56,456 nucleotides of DNA from Hyphomicrobiales bacterium (GCA_021775555.1 JAJFHP010000030.1:1-56456); one strand, 5' to 3'. Positions 25,863-36,638 are shown, counted from the first letter of the stretch. Notes: generated by a model not told the origin, from the letters alone. A program made the numbers and translations.

Positions 25863-26360
25863 ATGAGCAAGGCATCGCCACTTGTCGGCATTATTATGGG
25901 GTCCCAGTCCGACTGGCCCACTATGAAACGCGCCGTCCAAACGCTTGAAGAACTGGAAGTTGCATGCGAAAGCCGCATCATATCCGCCCACCGCACACCG
26001 GAGCGCCACGCCAAATATATGGAAAGTGCCGAACAGCGCGGGTTGAAGGTGATAATCGCCGGTGCCGGCATGGCAGCACACCTGGCGGGGGTGACGGCGG
26101 CCATGACGAAACTTCCCGTTCTGGGCGTGCCGATTGAAAGCAAGGCGCTCAAGGGCATGGACAGCCTGCTCTCGACAGTAATGATGCCAGCAGGCATTGC
26201 CGTGGGTACGCTGGCGATCGGTGGTTCCGGTGCTGCCAATGCGGGATTGCTTGCCGCGCAGATAATTGCCCTTGGAGATGACGCGCTGGCGAAGCGCCTT
26301 GCGGATTGGCGCGCCGCCAATAGCGCTGCCGTTCCTGAAATCCCGGTGGACACGCCTTAA
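25863..26360 (+). CDS. purE: 5-(carboxyamino)imidazole ribonucleotide mutase PurE
   Basis: A 165-aa enzyme of de novo purine synthesis converting N5-CAIR to CAIR. The GSQSDWPTM phosphate-binding start (13-21), the SAHRTPE motif with catalytic His43, and [12 protein letters not shown] are those of class I PurE. The C-terminal [20 protein letters not shown] is also canonical. The partner purK is not the next gene, unlike in many alphaproteobacteria; the region downstream instead holds rpsU. The ATG at 25863 lies about 11 bases after AAAGG. Confidence 0.95.
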   Translation: MSKASPLVGIIMGSQSDWPTMKRAVQTLEELEVACESRIISAHRTPERHAKYMESAEQRGLKVIIAGAGMAAHLAGVTAAMTKLPVLGVPIESKALKGMDSLLSTVMMPAGIAVGTLAIGGSGAANAGLLAAQIIALGDDALAKRLADWRAANSAAVPEIPVDTP

Positions 26361-26505
26361 GATTTACCACCCGTTCACCCGTCGGAAGTTATAGACAAGC
26401 TTGTCCCCGTTTGTTACACGGTGGCCGCACGGCTCGGCATTAGCCAATCAACTGCCTGCCGAATGAGCCAGAGCAAAACAGCTGAATTTGAGGAGATTTG
26501 TCCGC

Positions 26506-26751
26506 GTGCAAGTCGTCGTCCGCGATAACAATGTCGATCAGGCTCTCAGAGCGCTGAAGAAGAAGATGCAACGTGAAGGCATCTTCCGTGAAATGAAGCT
26601 TCGTAATTTCTACGAGAAGCCTTCGGAGAAACGCGCCCGCGAAAAGGCCGAAGCCATTCGCCGCGCCCGCAAGCTGGCGCGTAAGAAAGCGCAACGCGAA
26701 GGCCTTATACCGACCAAGCCGCGCAAACCGCGCCCCGGCGCCACCCGCTAG
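26506..26751 (+). CDS. rpsU: 30S ribosomal protein S21 (bS21)
   Basis: An 81-aa basic protein, [20 protein letters not shown] onward, with [20 protein letters not shown] and an extended basic C-terminus ([13 protein letters not shown]) as seen in alphaproteobacteria. bS21 binds near the 3' end of 16S rRNA and helps mRNA engagement. The start is the GTG at 26506, since homologues begin (M)QV(L/V)[10 protein letters not shown] and a GAGGAG site lies ten bases upstream. A T-run (26755-26760) follows the stop closely, but without a convincing stem. Confidence 0.94.
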   Translation: MQVVVRDNNVDQALRALKKKMQREGIFREMKLRNFYEKPSEKRAREKAEAIRRARKLARKKAQREGLIPTKPRKPRPGATR

Positions 26752-26802
26752 GCTTTTTTCAGCAACAAGGCGTGTACCGACTGTGCCTCAACAGGCGCGG
26801 TC

Positions 26803-27639
26803 CTATTCCTTTTGCGAGATCACCTGCATGTGCGGATAGGGGATCGAGATACCCGCCTTGTCGAGCGCGTATTTGACATCGCGTATCAGCCCCCAACGAG
26901 CTTCCCAGTAATCCTGGCGGCTGGTCCAGGCCCTGAGTTCCAGATCGACGGAGCTGTCTCCCAGATTGGTGACGTTCACAACGGGCGCAGGTTCCTTCAG
27001 CACGCCATCCTTGCCTTTGGCAAGCTTGAGGATAAGCGCACGCGCCTTGTCGATATCGTCATCATAGGAAATACCGACGACCAGATCGATGCGCCGGTTC
27101 GGAAGCCGGGAACAGTTGGTGATCGAACTTGACCAGATTTTGGAATTGGGGGCGGCCACAAAAATGCCCTGGGAGGTGCGCATCCGGGTCATGAACATGC
27201 CAATTTCATCTACGGTACCAGAACCGGCCCCGGTCTCGATGAAGTCACCGACTTTAAAGGGGCGCAGGAACAGCAACATGACGCCAGAGGCCACATTTTG
27301 CAGCGTACCTTGCAGCGCCAGCCCAATGGCTAAACCGGCAGCGCCGAGTACCGCGATGATGCTGGTGGTCTGGATACCAAATTCGGCCAGCACCAGGATG
27401 AAAGTGAATGTGAGGATCGCGTAGCGCGCGATCTGCGACAGGATCGGGATCAGAGTTTTGTCGAATTTTTTCAGCGCCCCCAGCCTATTGCGTATCGCAC
27501 GGCTGATCCAACCGGCCAGCATGTAGCCAGCAATAAGAATGACGATGGCTGACACGAGGCTGAGACCATATTCCACGCCCAGATCAACCATCTGCGCAGC
27601 TACCGCCTCGTAATTTTCAACCTTTGCAAGATTGTTCAT
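26803..27639 (-). CDS. Small-conductance mechanosensitive channel (MscS family)
   Basis: A 278-aa inner-membrane channel with three transmembrane helices. The pore-lining third helix reads GAAGLAIGLALQGTLQNVASG, followed by MLLFLRPFKVGDFIE and the cytoplasmic beta/alpha vestibule domains. Size matches E. coli MscS (286 aa). It opens under membrane tension to relieve osmotic downshock. The ATG is at 27639. It is parallel to the hydrolase and pnt genes upstream but separated by 96 nt, and convergent with rpsU. Confidence 0.92.
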   Translation of the reverse strand: MNNLAKVENYEAVAAQMVDLGVEYGLSLVSAIVILIAGYMLAGWISRAIRNRLGALKKFDKTLIPILSQIARYAILTFTFILVLAEFGIQTTSIIAVLGAAGLAIGLALQGTLQNVASGVMLLFLRPFKVGDFIETGAGSGTVDEIGMFMTRMRTSQGIFVAAPNSKIWSSSITNCSRLPNRRIDLVVGISYDDDIDKARALILKLAKGKDGVLKEPAPVVNVTNLGDSSVDLELRAWTSRQDYWEARWGLIRDVKYALDKAGISIPYPHMQVISQKE

Positions 27640-27735
27640 TGCTTTTCCCCGCAGACCGACTCGCTCATTTTTTCGGCTTCTCTCATAGCATGAGAACTCT
27701 GCCCCGCCAGAACAAAGGAAAACACCTGGCAGGAC

Positions 27736-28533
27736 TCAGTTCCGTGACATCTCTGACAAGAACGCCCGCACCTTCTCCCACGCCCCGTGATCGAACAGGT
27801 CCGAGTGTCCCCCGTCCGGGAAGACTTCAAGGCGCTTGGGCTCATTGGCTGCAGCAAAGACACGTTTGCCCATCTGGACGGGAATCACGGCGTCCTGCTC
27901 TCCGTGCAATACAAGCACCGGCACGTGGATATTCGTAACATGCCGGGCATTGCGGTACTGGTCGGTCATAAGCAAATTCAGCGGCAGGAAAAACCAGGTG
28001 CGTTTGCCCACATCGACAGTGGAGGTCAGCGGCGCTTCCAGTACCACCGCCTTAACTTCCCGGCTGGCGCCAAGCTGGGTTGCCTGGCCAGTCCCCAGTG
28101 ACTCGCCATAAAGGACGATCTGGTTCCCGGGCACGCCCTGCGCGCGCAGAGTGTCATAGACCATGATCGCATCGGCTACATTGTGTTTTTCAGTTGGTTG
28201 GCCTGATGAGCCGCCATAACCACGATTGTTGAGAAAGAAAACGCCTGTGCCTCCGGTGCGCATACGCTCTATTTTCTCCGCGCGCCCCGCCGCGTTACCC
28301 GCATTGCCATGGAAATACAGGATGGTCGGCTGGCCCGGATTTGCTTTCGCATACCAGCCCACCAGTGTCTCGCCATCGGGTGTAGGGAGTTCAATTTCCT
28401 TAACTCCGACGAGCCCGACCTCCCTGGGCAAAACCCGGTTGGCGTCAGGAAAATACATAAACAGCCGGTTGCCGAAATAGGCAGCAGCGCAGAAGACCAC
28501 GTAAGCGGCAATGAGCCAGAGAAAGGTGTCCAT
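27736..28533 (-). CDS. Membrane-anchored alpha/beta hydrolase (ABHD13/Bem46-like)
   Basis: A 265-aa protein with one N-terminal transmembrane anchor (FLWLIAAYVVFCAAAYF) and an alpha/beta hydrolase domain. It shows the oxyanion region YFHGNAGNAAG, the nucleophile elbow YGESLGTG, the acid in HGEQDAVIP and the His in PDGGHSDLF, the standard Ser-Asp-His triad. Such proteins act as esterases or thioesterases of unknown substrate. I use the ATG at 28533; a GTG at 28560 would add a basic segment (QLVFRKKL) that could also be genuine. It begins 37 nt (or 10 nt for GTG) after the pntB stop and is probably cotranscribed. Confidence 0.85.
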   Translation of the reverse strand: MDTFLWLIAAYVVFCAAAYFGNRLFMYFPDANRVLPREVGLVGVKEIELPTPDGETLVGWYAKANPGQPTILYFHGNAGNAAGRAEKIERMRTGGTGVFFLNNRGYGGSSGQPTEKHNVADAIMVYDTLRAQGVPGNQIVLYGESLGTGQATQLGASREVKAVVLEAPLTSTVDVGKRTWFFLPLNLLMTDQYRNARHVTNIHVPVLVLHGEQDAVIPVQMGKRVFAAANEPKRLEVFPDGGHSDLFDHGAWEKVRAFLSEMSRN

Positions 28534-28570
28534 GAGTTTTTTTCTGAAAACCAGTTGCACGGATGTGCCC

Positions 28571-29968
28571 CTACAGCGACTTGACGATCTCCTCGGTCAT
28601 TTTCTTGGCATCGCCAAGGATCATCATTGTGTTGTCGCGGTAGAACAACGGATTGTCGACACCCGCATAACCACTTGCCAGCGAGCGCTTGTTGAACATC
28701 ACCGTGCCGGCTTTCCATACCTGCAAAACCGGCATTCCGTAAATCGGTGATGAAGGGTCATCCTCCGCTGCCGGGTTGGTCACATCATTGGCGCCAATGA
28801 TGTAGGCGACATCGGCTTGCGGGAAATCATTGTTGATATCCTCAAGCTCGAACACTTCGTCGTAAGGCACATTGGCTTCAGCGAGCAGCACATTCATATG
28901 CCCCGGCATACGCCCGGCCACTGGGTGGATGGCGTAAGAGACTTCGACGCCAGCTTCCTTCAATTCATTGGCCATTTCACGCAGGGCATGCTGCGCCTGC
29001 GCCACGGCCATGCCGTATCCCGGCACGATGATGACCTTCGAAGCATTCTTCAAAATGAAGGCGGCATCGTCAGCAGATCCCTGCTTGATAGTGCGTGGCA
29101 CCCCGTCGTCACCGGCGGGTCCTGCCGCTTCACCTCCAAAGCCGCCCAGGATGACGGAGATAAAGGAGCGGTTCATGCCCTTGCACATGATGTAGGAGAG
29201 GATCGCGCCAGAGGAGCCAACCAGCGCACCCGTGATGATAAGCGCGGTATTGCCGAGTGTGAAGCCGATACCGGCTGCAGCCCAGCCTGAATAGGAATTC
29301 AGCATCGAGATAACCACCGGCATGTCCGCCCCGCCGATAGGGATGATGATGAGAACACCCAGCAGAAATGCCAGCCCGCAGACCAGCCAGAAATCCATCT
29401 GGGCCTGGGTGATCACGAGAGAGTAGATGAAGAATACCAGCGCTAAAAAGATGCCGAGATTGATGATGTGGCGCCCGGGCAGAGTGATCGGCGCACCTGA
29501 CATGCGGCCTGACAGCTTTGCGAATGCAATGACCGAACCTGTGAATGTGATGGCGCCAATGGCTGCACCGAGCGACATTTCCACAAGGCTGGCCTTGTTG
29601 ATATTGCCAAAGCTTCCAATGCCAAAGGCTTCAGGTGCATAAAACGCCCCTGCCGCCACCAGCACTGCGGCCATGCCAACGAGTGAATGAAACGCGGCGA
29701 CCAGTTCCGGCATTGACGTCATGGGAACCTTGCGGGCGATGACCGCGCCGATGCCGCCGCCAATAGCAATACCGCCGCCAACCAGCATCCAACCCGCCAT
29801 ATCCGCTGGCGGGTGGGAGACGAGCGTGGTTCCGATGGCGATGGCCATGCCAACCATGCCGAACAAGTTGCCCTGGCGGCTGCTCTCCGGGCTGGAGAGC
29901 CCGCGCAGCGCCAGGATGAACAGGACACCGGAAACGAGATAAAGCAGGGCTGTAATATTTGCGTCCAT
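28571..29968 (-). CDS. pntB: NAD(P) transhydrogenase subunit beta
   Basis: A 465-aa inner-membrane subunit with about nine transmembrane helices (domain II) followed by the NADP(H)-binding domain III (IVPGYGMAVAQAQH, HPVAGRMPGHMNVLLAEA, GANDVTNPAA and NKRSLASGYAGVDN). It completes the proton-translocating transhydrogenase that drives hydride transfer from NADH to NADP+ with the proton gradient. It starts 9 nt after pntAB, and the hydrolase gene follows. Confidence 0.96.
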   Translation of the reverse strand: MDANITALLYLVSGVLFILALRGLSSPESSRQGNLFGMVGMAIAIGTTLVSHPPADMAGWMLVGGGIAIGGGIGAVIARKVPMTSMPELVAAFHSLVGMAAVLVAAGAFYAPEAFGIGSFGNINKASLVEMSLGAAIGAITFTGSVIAFAKLSGRMSGAPITLPGRHIINLGIFLALVFFIYSLVITQAQMDFWLVCGLAFLLGVLIIIPIGGADMPVVISMLNSYSGWAAAGIGFTLGNTALIITGALVGSSGAILSYIMCKGMNRSFISVILGGFGGEAAGPAGDDGVPRTIKQGSADDAAFILKNASKVIIVPGYGMAVAQAQHALREMANELKEAGVEVSYAIHPVAGRMPGHMNVLLAEANVPYDEVFELEDINNDFPQADVAYIIGANDVTNPAAEDDPSSPIYGMPVLQVWKAGTVMFNKRSLASGYAGVDNPLFYRDNTMMILGDAKKMTEEIVKSL

Positions 29969-29977
29969 CTCGGGGCC

Positions 29978-30388
29978 CTACTTCTTCTTCTGATACATTG
30001 CCAGCATGCGCTGGGTGACGAGGAAACCGCCGAAGATGTTTATCGAGGCAAAGACGAGTGCCACAAAGCCAAGCATGCGCGACCACATTGGCCCACTTGC
30101 ATCCCCGGCCAGCGAAACTCCAACCGCGAGCAACGCGCCCACCACAATAACGGACGAGATCGCGTTAGTGACGGACATCAGCGGGGTGTGCAGCGCGGGT
30201 GTAACCGACCACACCACGAAATAACCCACGAAGATCGCCAGCACGAAAATCGCCAGGCGGAAGATAAAGGGATCAATGTCGCTCCCCCCGGCGGCAAAAG
30301 CCGGTGAGAGAAACGCACCGTCCAGACCGATCAGCACCCCAAACGTGGCGGCAATGGCGAGGCCGGATTGAATTATCGAGCGAAGCAT
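29978..30388 (-). CDS. pntAB: NAD(P) transhydrogenase alpha-2 (membrane) subunit
   Basis: A 136-aa membrane subunit: the N-terminal hydrophobic stretch to residue 33 is followed by three helices with the conserved [21 protein letters not shown]. In many alphaproteobacteria PntA is split, and this is the separate membrane part. Its ATG overlaps the pntAA stop as TAATG at 30388, giving translational coupling, and pntB follows 9 nt later. Confidence 0.95.
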   Translation of the reverse strand: MLRSIIQSGLAIAATFGVLIGLDGAFLSPAFAAGGSDIDPFIFRLAIFVLAIFVGYFVVWSVTPALHTPLMSVTNAISSVIVVGALLAVGVSLAGDASGPMWSRMLGFVALVFASINIFGGFLVTQRMLAMYQKKK

Positions 30389-31542
30389 TATTTCTTCCCT
30401 CCCTTCTTGGCCGTGAGCATCGGATGAACCAGCTTGCCTCCCCTGGCAACCAGCGTGCCCTTGATGACATCATCTTCCCAGTCGATGGCGAGTGCGCATT
30501 TCTTCTCCTTGTCGATCATCAAATCGATAAAGGCATGGAGGTTGCGGGCATAAAGGCTGGAGGCATTGCCTGCGAGCTCACCTGCGAGATTGGTGTTGCC
30601 CATGACGCTTACGCCCTTGTGCTCAATCACAGCGTCGGGTTTTGTCACGGCGCAGTTGCCGCCCCGCTCCGCCGCCAGGTCAACGATTACCGAACCCGGC
30701 TTCATGCTTTCAACCATTGCCCTGGAAATCAGTTCTGGTGCTGGACGCCCGGGAATAAGAGCCGTGGTGATGATGATGTCCTGGGATTTCACATGCTCGG
30801 AGATGAGCTTGGCCTGTTTCTTTTTATAGCCCGCCGACATTTCCTTGGCATAGCCAGCGGATGTCTCCGCCTTCTTGAATTCCTCATCCTCGACCGCAAC
30901 GAATTTGGCGGCGAGCGACTCCACCTGTTCCTTAGTACTAGGGCGCACGTCGGTCGCCGTGACCACACCCCCCAGCCGTCTGGCCGTGGCAATCGCCTGA
31001 AGACCTGCGACACCGACGCCCATGATGAACACCTTGGCGGCGGGAACCGTGCCGGCCGCCGTCATCATCATCGGCAAGGCACGTCCGAAATGCGCCGAGG
31101 CATCGATCACTGCCTTGTAGCCGGCCAGGTTCGCCTGAGAGGACAGCACATCCATGGACTGCGCGCGGGTGATGCGCGGCATGAACTCCATGGAGAATAC
31201 CGTCAGACCGGCCTTAGCCAGCGCGCTCAGTCCTGCCTTATCTGAAAAGGGGTCCAGGATACATGCCAGAACCGCGCCCTTGGTCACGCCCTTTAAGCTT
31301 GCGGCTGCCGGACGGCGCACGGTCAGGACAATATCGGCACCCTTAAGCGTTGCCGGGGCGCCTTTTACGACGCTTGCGCCAGCCTGTTTGAATTCGGCAT
31401 CAGAAAAATTCGCGCCCGCGCCCGCGCCTGCCTGCACCTGGACCTTGCAGCCCAGTGCTGTAAACTTCTTGGCTGTCTCGGGAGACAACGCAACGCGGTG
31501 TTCGCTTTTGTCCCCCTCGGCCGGGACCGCTATTGTAATCAT
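30388..31542 (-). CDS. pntAA: NAD(P) transhydrogenase alpha-1 (NAD-binding) subunit
   Basis: A 384-aa soluble domain I subunit, close to alanine dehydrogenase in fold. It begins [20 protein letters not shown] and contains the Rossmann motif [17 protein letters not shown], followed by [20 protein letters not shown] and [20 protein letters not shown]. It binds NAD(H) and passes hydride to the NADP-binding domain of PntB. It is the first gene of pntAA-pntAB-pntB; the small oxidase subunit IV gene is 104 nt upstream on the same strand. Confidence 0.96.
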   Translation of the reverse strand: MITIAVPAEGDKSEHRVALSPETAKKFTALGCKVQVQAGAGAGANFSDAEFKQAGASVVKGAPATLKGADIVLTVRRPAAASLKGVTKGAVLACILDPFSDKAGLSALAKAGLTVFSMEFMPRITRAQSMDVLSSQANLAGYKAVIDASAHFGRALPMMMTAAGTVPAAKVFIMGVGVAGLQAIATARRLGGVVTATDVRPSTKEQVESLAAKFVAVEDEEFKKAETSAGYAKEMSAGYKKKQAKLISEHVKSQDIIITTALIPGRPAPELISRAMVESMKPGSVIVDLAAERGGNCAVTKPDAVIEHKGVSVMGNTNLAGELAGNASSLYARNLHAFIDLMIDKEKKCALAIDWEDDVIKGTLVARGGKLVHPMLTAKKGGKK

Positions 31543-31646
31543 GTCCGGCTTACTCGCTTCCTGGCCGTTTATGTGAATTCAATATACAGGCCCAAGCCCG
31601 CAATGTCCCGCGCCTGAAACAGGCTCACGCGATCACTCAGGCAAGG

Positions 31647-31790
31647 TTACGTGAGGAAGATCGCCATCCCAACAAGGATCAATATCGTCAAAATGCTGGA
31701 GACCGTCAGCAACTTGATAAAGCCTGAATAGGCTGCTTCATGCTGATGCGTGTCCATCGCATGATGACTTTTGGAAAGGTCGACCCCCAT
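31647..31790 (-). CDS. aa3-type cytochrome c oxidase subunit IV (47 aa)
   Basis: A 47-residue protein found by reading the minus strand: MGVDLSKSHHAMDTHQHEAA, then YSGFIKLLTVSS and a single transmembrane helix ending GMAIFLT. The HExxYSGFIK segment and terminal helix are the signature of the bacterial aa3 oxidase subunit IV family (PF07835). The family packs against the catalytic subunits; its role is thought to be structural. AAGGGGC lies about six bases before the ATG. The rest of the oxidase is not in this window; linkage to pnt genes is common in alphaproteobacteria. Confidence 0.9.
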   Translation of the reverse strand: MGVDLSKSHHAMDTHQHEAAYSGFIKLLTVSSILTILILVGMAIFLT

Positions 31791-31993
31791 AATGGTGCCC
31801 CTTGTCTAAATTTCTGTATATCCCTGCCATCGATTAGCATGACCGCCAAGCAACCGGCAATCCGCTATTTATGCAAGGTCCCCAGATTGATGCGGAGCCT
31901 AAAGTTTTACGTTCAACATTCACACCCCGGCAAATGGCCGCATTGCGAATTTAAAGCCTTTCATGTGAAACTTACTTCGAAGAGGAGAACCAT

Positions 31994-32446
31994 ATGAACC
32001 GTTCCCTGTTTCCGGGCCTTCTGGCAGGGCTCCTGATGATTTGCCCGCCCGCCCATTCTGAACAGAAACCCGCACCGGTCGAATTGTGGAAATCTCCCAA
32101 TTGCGGCTGTTGCAGCGGCTGGATGAAACATATGCAAGGGGCCGGACACGCTGTTAAAGCGCATGACGTAGCATTGGGTATTCTCGCAAAGATCAAACGG
32201 CAAGCAGGTCTTAAACCTGAACTACAGTCCTGCCACACGGCTAAAATTGGCGGTTACGTCATCGAAGGCCATGTGCCGGCGAAGGATGTGGCGCGGTTGC
32301 TTTTGGAAAAACCAGAGGCCATCGGACTCGCCGTCCCTGATATGCCAATGGGATCACCGGGCATGGATTTCGGACCGGACAAGGAACCCTATGAGGTCCT
32401 GCTGGTGAAGAAAGACGGCTCCACTGAGGTGTTTGCAAAGCACTAG
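31994..32446 (+). CDS. DUF411 family exported metal-binding protein
   Basis: A 150-aa protein with a signal peptide (cleavage near AHSE), then the DUF411 core: LWKSPNCGCC with Cys37, Cys39 and Cys40, QSCHTAKIGGYVIEGHVPA with Cys80 and His81, and MPMGSPGM (117-124), a methionine-rich stretch typical of copper ligands. Family members are linked to copper or heavy-metal handling in the periplasm. AGAGGAG precedes the ATG. Its stop overlaps the convergent membrane-protein gene in a CTAG at 32443-32446. No copper ATPase or oxidase is adjacent. Confidence 0.9.
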   Translation: MNRSLFPGLLAGLLMICPPAHSEQKPAPVELWKSPNCGCCSGWMKHMQGAGHAVKAHDVALGILAKIKRQAGLKPELQSCHTAKIGGYVIEGHVPAKDVARLLLEKPEAIGLAVPDMPMGSPGMDFGPDKEPYEVLLVKKDGSTEVFAKH

Positions 32447-32949
32447 TGCGGGCTTCCTCCGGGAAGCTGCAGGGCTGGTTTTGAGGTCGTCGTGCAGACC
32501 CCCTGCCCTTCACGTGCAAAGGCAAAGCCATGCGGGTGCAGCAGCGCCTTTACAGCGCCGGACTTGTCCAGGTAGATCAGGATAAATTCACTTTTATCCA
32601 TGTCACCTGCCAGAGCATCATGCTTCGCCAGAAATTTTTGAACGCGCGCAGGCGGCAGTTTTGCATCAACAATAAATTTGGCCAGCTTGCCTTGCCAGCC
32701 AACAAGGCACAACGCCTGCCAGTCGCCTCCATTGAGTTGCGTAAAATCGCCCTTACCCGGACTGGATGAAAGGACAATCCGTTCAAGAAATGTCATGTCG
32801 GGATCATAATAATCATAGTCCGAGGAAAACTGGTTCACATACCAGAGCACCGCAAACGACCCGACAATCAGAACAAGCCCGGCGATAAAGTAAGTCGAAA
32901 TCCAGGGAATCGGATATTTGGGCTTTGAGCTACCCGGTGCACTTGTCAC
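32443..32949 (-). CDS. Single-pass membrane protein of unknown function
   Basis: A 168-aa protein with one transmembrane helix at about 17-39 (WISTYFIAGLVLIVGSFAVL) and an extracytoplasmic domain containing two cysteines (QALCLVG and GQGVCTTT). I recognise no family. The start is a GTG at 32949 with GCGAGGGG upstream. It begins 15 nt after the oligoendopeptidase F stop and so is probably in an operon with it. Its last four bases overlap those of the convergent DUF411 gene. Confidence 0.7.
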   Translation of the reverse strand: MTSAPGSSKPKYPIPWISTYFIAGLVLIVGSFAVLWYVNQFSSDYDYYDPDMTFLERIVLSSSPGKGDFTQLNGGDWQALCLVGWQGKLAKFIVDAKLPPARVQKFLAKHDALAGDMDKSEFILIYLDKSGAVKALLHPHGFAFAREGQGVCTTTSKPALQLPGGSPH

Positions 32950-32964
32950 ACCTGACCCCTCGCC

Positions 32965-34830
32965 TCACGCGTCCATCGCCTCAAGCTCGTCGATCAGATC
33001 CTCGATCACCTTCAGCCCCATTGCCCAGAAGCCCGGATCTGTGGCATCCAGCCCGAAAGGCTCCAGCAACTCTTTGTGGTGCTTGGTCCCGCCCGCAGCC
33101 AGCATATCGAGATACTTCTCCGCAAAGCCCTCATTAGCATTTTCGTAGACCGCGTAAAGCGAGTTCACGAGACATTCGCCGAACGCGTAGGCGTAGACAT
33201 AGAAGGGCGAGTGGATGAAATGGGGGATATAGCACCAAAAAGTTTCATAACCGGGCCGCAGGTCAATCGCGGGTCCAAGGCTCTGGCGCTGAACGTCAAG
33301 CCAGATTTCACCCAGCCGGTCCGAGGTCAGCTCCCCTTCCTTGCGCGCCAGATGCACCTCGCGCTCGAAAGTGTAGAAAGCGATCTGGCGGACCACCGTG
33401 TTGATCATGTCCTCCACCTTTGAGGCAAGCAGTGCCTTGCGGGCCTTCGGGGTGTCAGCCTGTGTGAGCAGTTTCTTGAAGGTGAGCATTTCGCCGAAAA
33501 CGCTGGCGGTCTCCGCAAGGGTAAGTGGCGTAGGCGCCATCAGCGGCCCTTGCTTGGCCGCCAGAACCTGGTGCACACCGTGACCAAGCTCATGGGCAAG
33601 TGTCATCACGTCGCGCGGCTTGCCCTGGTAGTTCATCAGGATATAGGGATGTGCGCTCGGCACGGTCGGGTGTGAGAAGGCACCCGGCGATTTGCCCTCG
33701 CGCACGGGCGCATCGATCCATGATCTTTCAAAAAAGTCTTTCGCGATAGACGCCATTTCCGGCGCGAACGCGCCATAGGCATCGAGCACCATGCGCTCCG
33801 CCTGCGCCCAGCCGATCAGGCCCTGCGCTTCTTCGGGCAAGGGTGCGTTGCGGTCCCAGTGCGCCAGCTTTTCCTGGCCCATCCAACGGGCCTTGAGCGC
33901 GTAATAGCGGTGAGACATGCGCGGGTACGCGTCCTGAACGGCCGCCACCAGCGCATCCACAACCTCGCGTTCGACCCGGTTGGCCAGGTGGCGCGAGTCG
34001 GCGACGTCTTCAAACCCGCGCCAGCGGTCGGATATTTCCTTGTCCTTGGCCAACGTGTTGGTGATGAGCGTAAACAGCCTCAAATTCCCGCCAAACACAT
34101 TCGCCAATGCCTCTGCCGCTTCCCGGCGCTTGTCGCTGTCACGGTCAGTCAGGCGGTTGAGCGTCAGCTCAAGACTCAGTTCTTCACCGCCAATGTCGAA
34201 CCGCAGTGCCGTCATTGTTTCATTGAACAGCCGGTTCCAGGCGCCACGCCCCGAGACGGACTTCTCATGGAAGAGTTTCTCGATCTCGTCTGCGAGCTGG
34301 TATGGTTTTTCTTTCCGCAGATCATCAATCCACGGCGAATAGCGGGCCAGAGCCTCATCCTTTTGGGCCGCGGCCAGCACGTCATCCTCGAGCCGGTTGA
34401 ACTCCAGTGGATAAAACAGGAGCTTGGTGGTGATGCCGGTCAGCTTCTCCTGGATGTCACCATAAAATTTGGCCCTGACTGGATCGGAAGTATCAGCTGC
34501 GTAGAGAAGGCCCGCATAGGAGCCGATACGCCCAAGCTGGTCGCTCATGCCCTCGTAGGTACGGACACTTGCCGCCAGTTCTGCCCCGCCCGTCTTCGCG
34601 AGATCGCCGAGCGCACCCTGGTAGCGCTCCTGAAAGCTGCCTGCTTCCTTGTCGATCGCCTCAAGGTCGTTTTTCAACTCCTTTGAGTCCGGGCCTGCGT
34701 ACAGATCGGACAAATCCCACTCCGGCATTTTACCCAGATCTTCCCCGCTTGATTGCGCGGTGGCCGTGCCGGTTGCCTTAGCGAAGGGACTATCAATATG
34801 GGGCAGCTTGCTCGTGTGATTAGTGCTCAT
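32965..34830 (-). CDS. pepF: Oligoendopeptidase F (M3 metallopeptidase)
   Basis: A 621-aa cytosolic zinc peptidase of the PepF/M3B type. The HELGH zinc site is at 413-417 (MTLAHELGHGVHQ), with the third ligand in the following TASVFGEMLTF helix, and substrate-binding PSAHPYILMNYQGKPRD before it. It hydrolyses short peptides. The ATG at 34830 follows a weak GCGAG site; a TTG four codons upstream is possible. The small membrane-protein gene follows closely. It is divergent from the NtrC-type regulator across 299 bp. Confidence 0.93.
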   Translation of the reverse strand: MSTNHTSKLPHIDSPFAKATGTATAQSSGEDLGKMPEWDLSDLYAGPDSKELKNDLEAIDKEAGSFQERYQGALGDLAKTGGAELAASVRTYEGMSDQLGRIGSYAGLLYAADTSDPVRAKFYGDIQEKLTGITTKLLFYPLEFNRLEDDVLAAAQKDEALARYSPWIDDLRKEKPYQLADEIEKLFHEKSVSGRGAWNRLFNETMTALRFDIGGEELSLELTLNRLTDRDSDKRREAAEALANVFGGNLRLFTLITNTLAKDKEISDRWRGFEDVADSRHLANRVEREVVDALVAAVQDAYPRMSHRYYALKARWMGQEKLAHWDRNAPLPEEAQGLIGWAQAERMVLDAYGAFAPEMASIAKDFFERSWIDAPVREGKSPGAFSHPTVPSAHPYILMNYQGKPRDVMTLAHELGHGVHQVLAAKQGPLMAPTPLTLAETASVFGEMLTFKKLLTQADTPKARKALLASKVEDMINTVVRQIAFYTFEREVHLARKEGELTSDRLGEIWLDVQRQSLGPAIDLRPGYETFWCYIPHFIHSPFYVYAYAFGECLVNSLYAVYENANEGFAEKYLDMLAAGGTKHHKELLEPFGLDATDPGFWAMGLKVIEDLIDELEAMDA

Positions 34831-35025
34831 ATCTCGCTTCAATGCTCCCGAAAAACACTCTGGGTGAGTCGTTTCTATAATGTGCGGCGGGGAACTTCAG
34901 GCTTCAAGACGCGAAACCGGAATAACAAAATTTCAGGCACAGCTTAAGTTTGAGACTGTCAGGGACCCAAAATCGAACAGCAGGTAAAGAGGTTTTTTAC
35001 CATATTCACCCAAGCTCATGCATTA

Positions 35026-35081
35026 AACCGGCTTAATTGTGTCCACGCGGTTGAACTTTGCCAGCGTGAATTGAGCCGGTT
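35026..35081. promoter_or_regulatory. Long inverted repeat in the leader of the NtrC-type regulator
   Basis: Arms AACCGGCTTAATT (35026-35038) and AATTGAGCCGGTT (35069-35081) pair over 13 positions with a single T-G, which would be a wobble pair in RNA. Inside, CACGC (35044-35048) pairs with GCGTG (35064-35068), stacking directly on the right arm and leaving a 5-nt bulge and a 15-nt loop. The element ends 49 nt before the regulator ATG. It could be an RNA leader structure or a large operator. Confidence 0.65.
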
Positions 35082-35129
35082 GTGTGAGTTTTATGTGTGC
35101 GTAACAGTAAAGAGTGGTGAGTTCGCGTT

Positions 35130-36638
<1,509 letters not shown>

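Noticed and set aside
26752-26802. Possible terminator after rpsU (T-run at 26755-26760)
   Set aside because: There is a T-run but no convincing stem directly before it.
30304-31245. 313-codon plus-strand frame across pntAA and pntAB
   Set aside because: Antisense to two highly conserved transhydrogenase genes; composition is that of a shadow frame.
33859-34686. 275-codon plus-strand frame within pepF
   Set aside because: Antisense shadow of the M3 peptidase gene, with no family motif.
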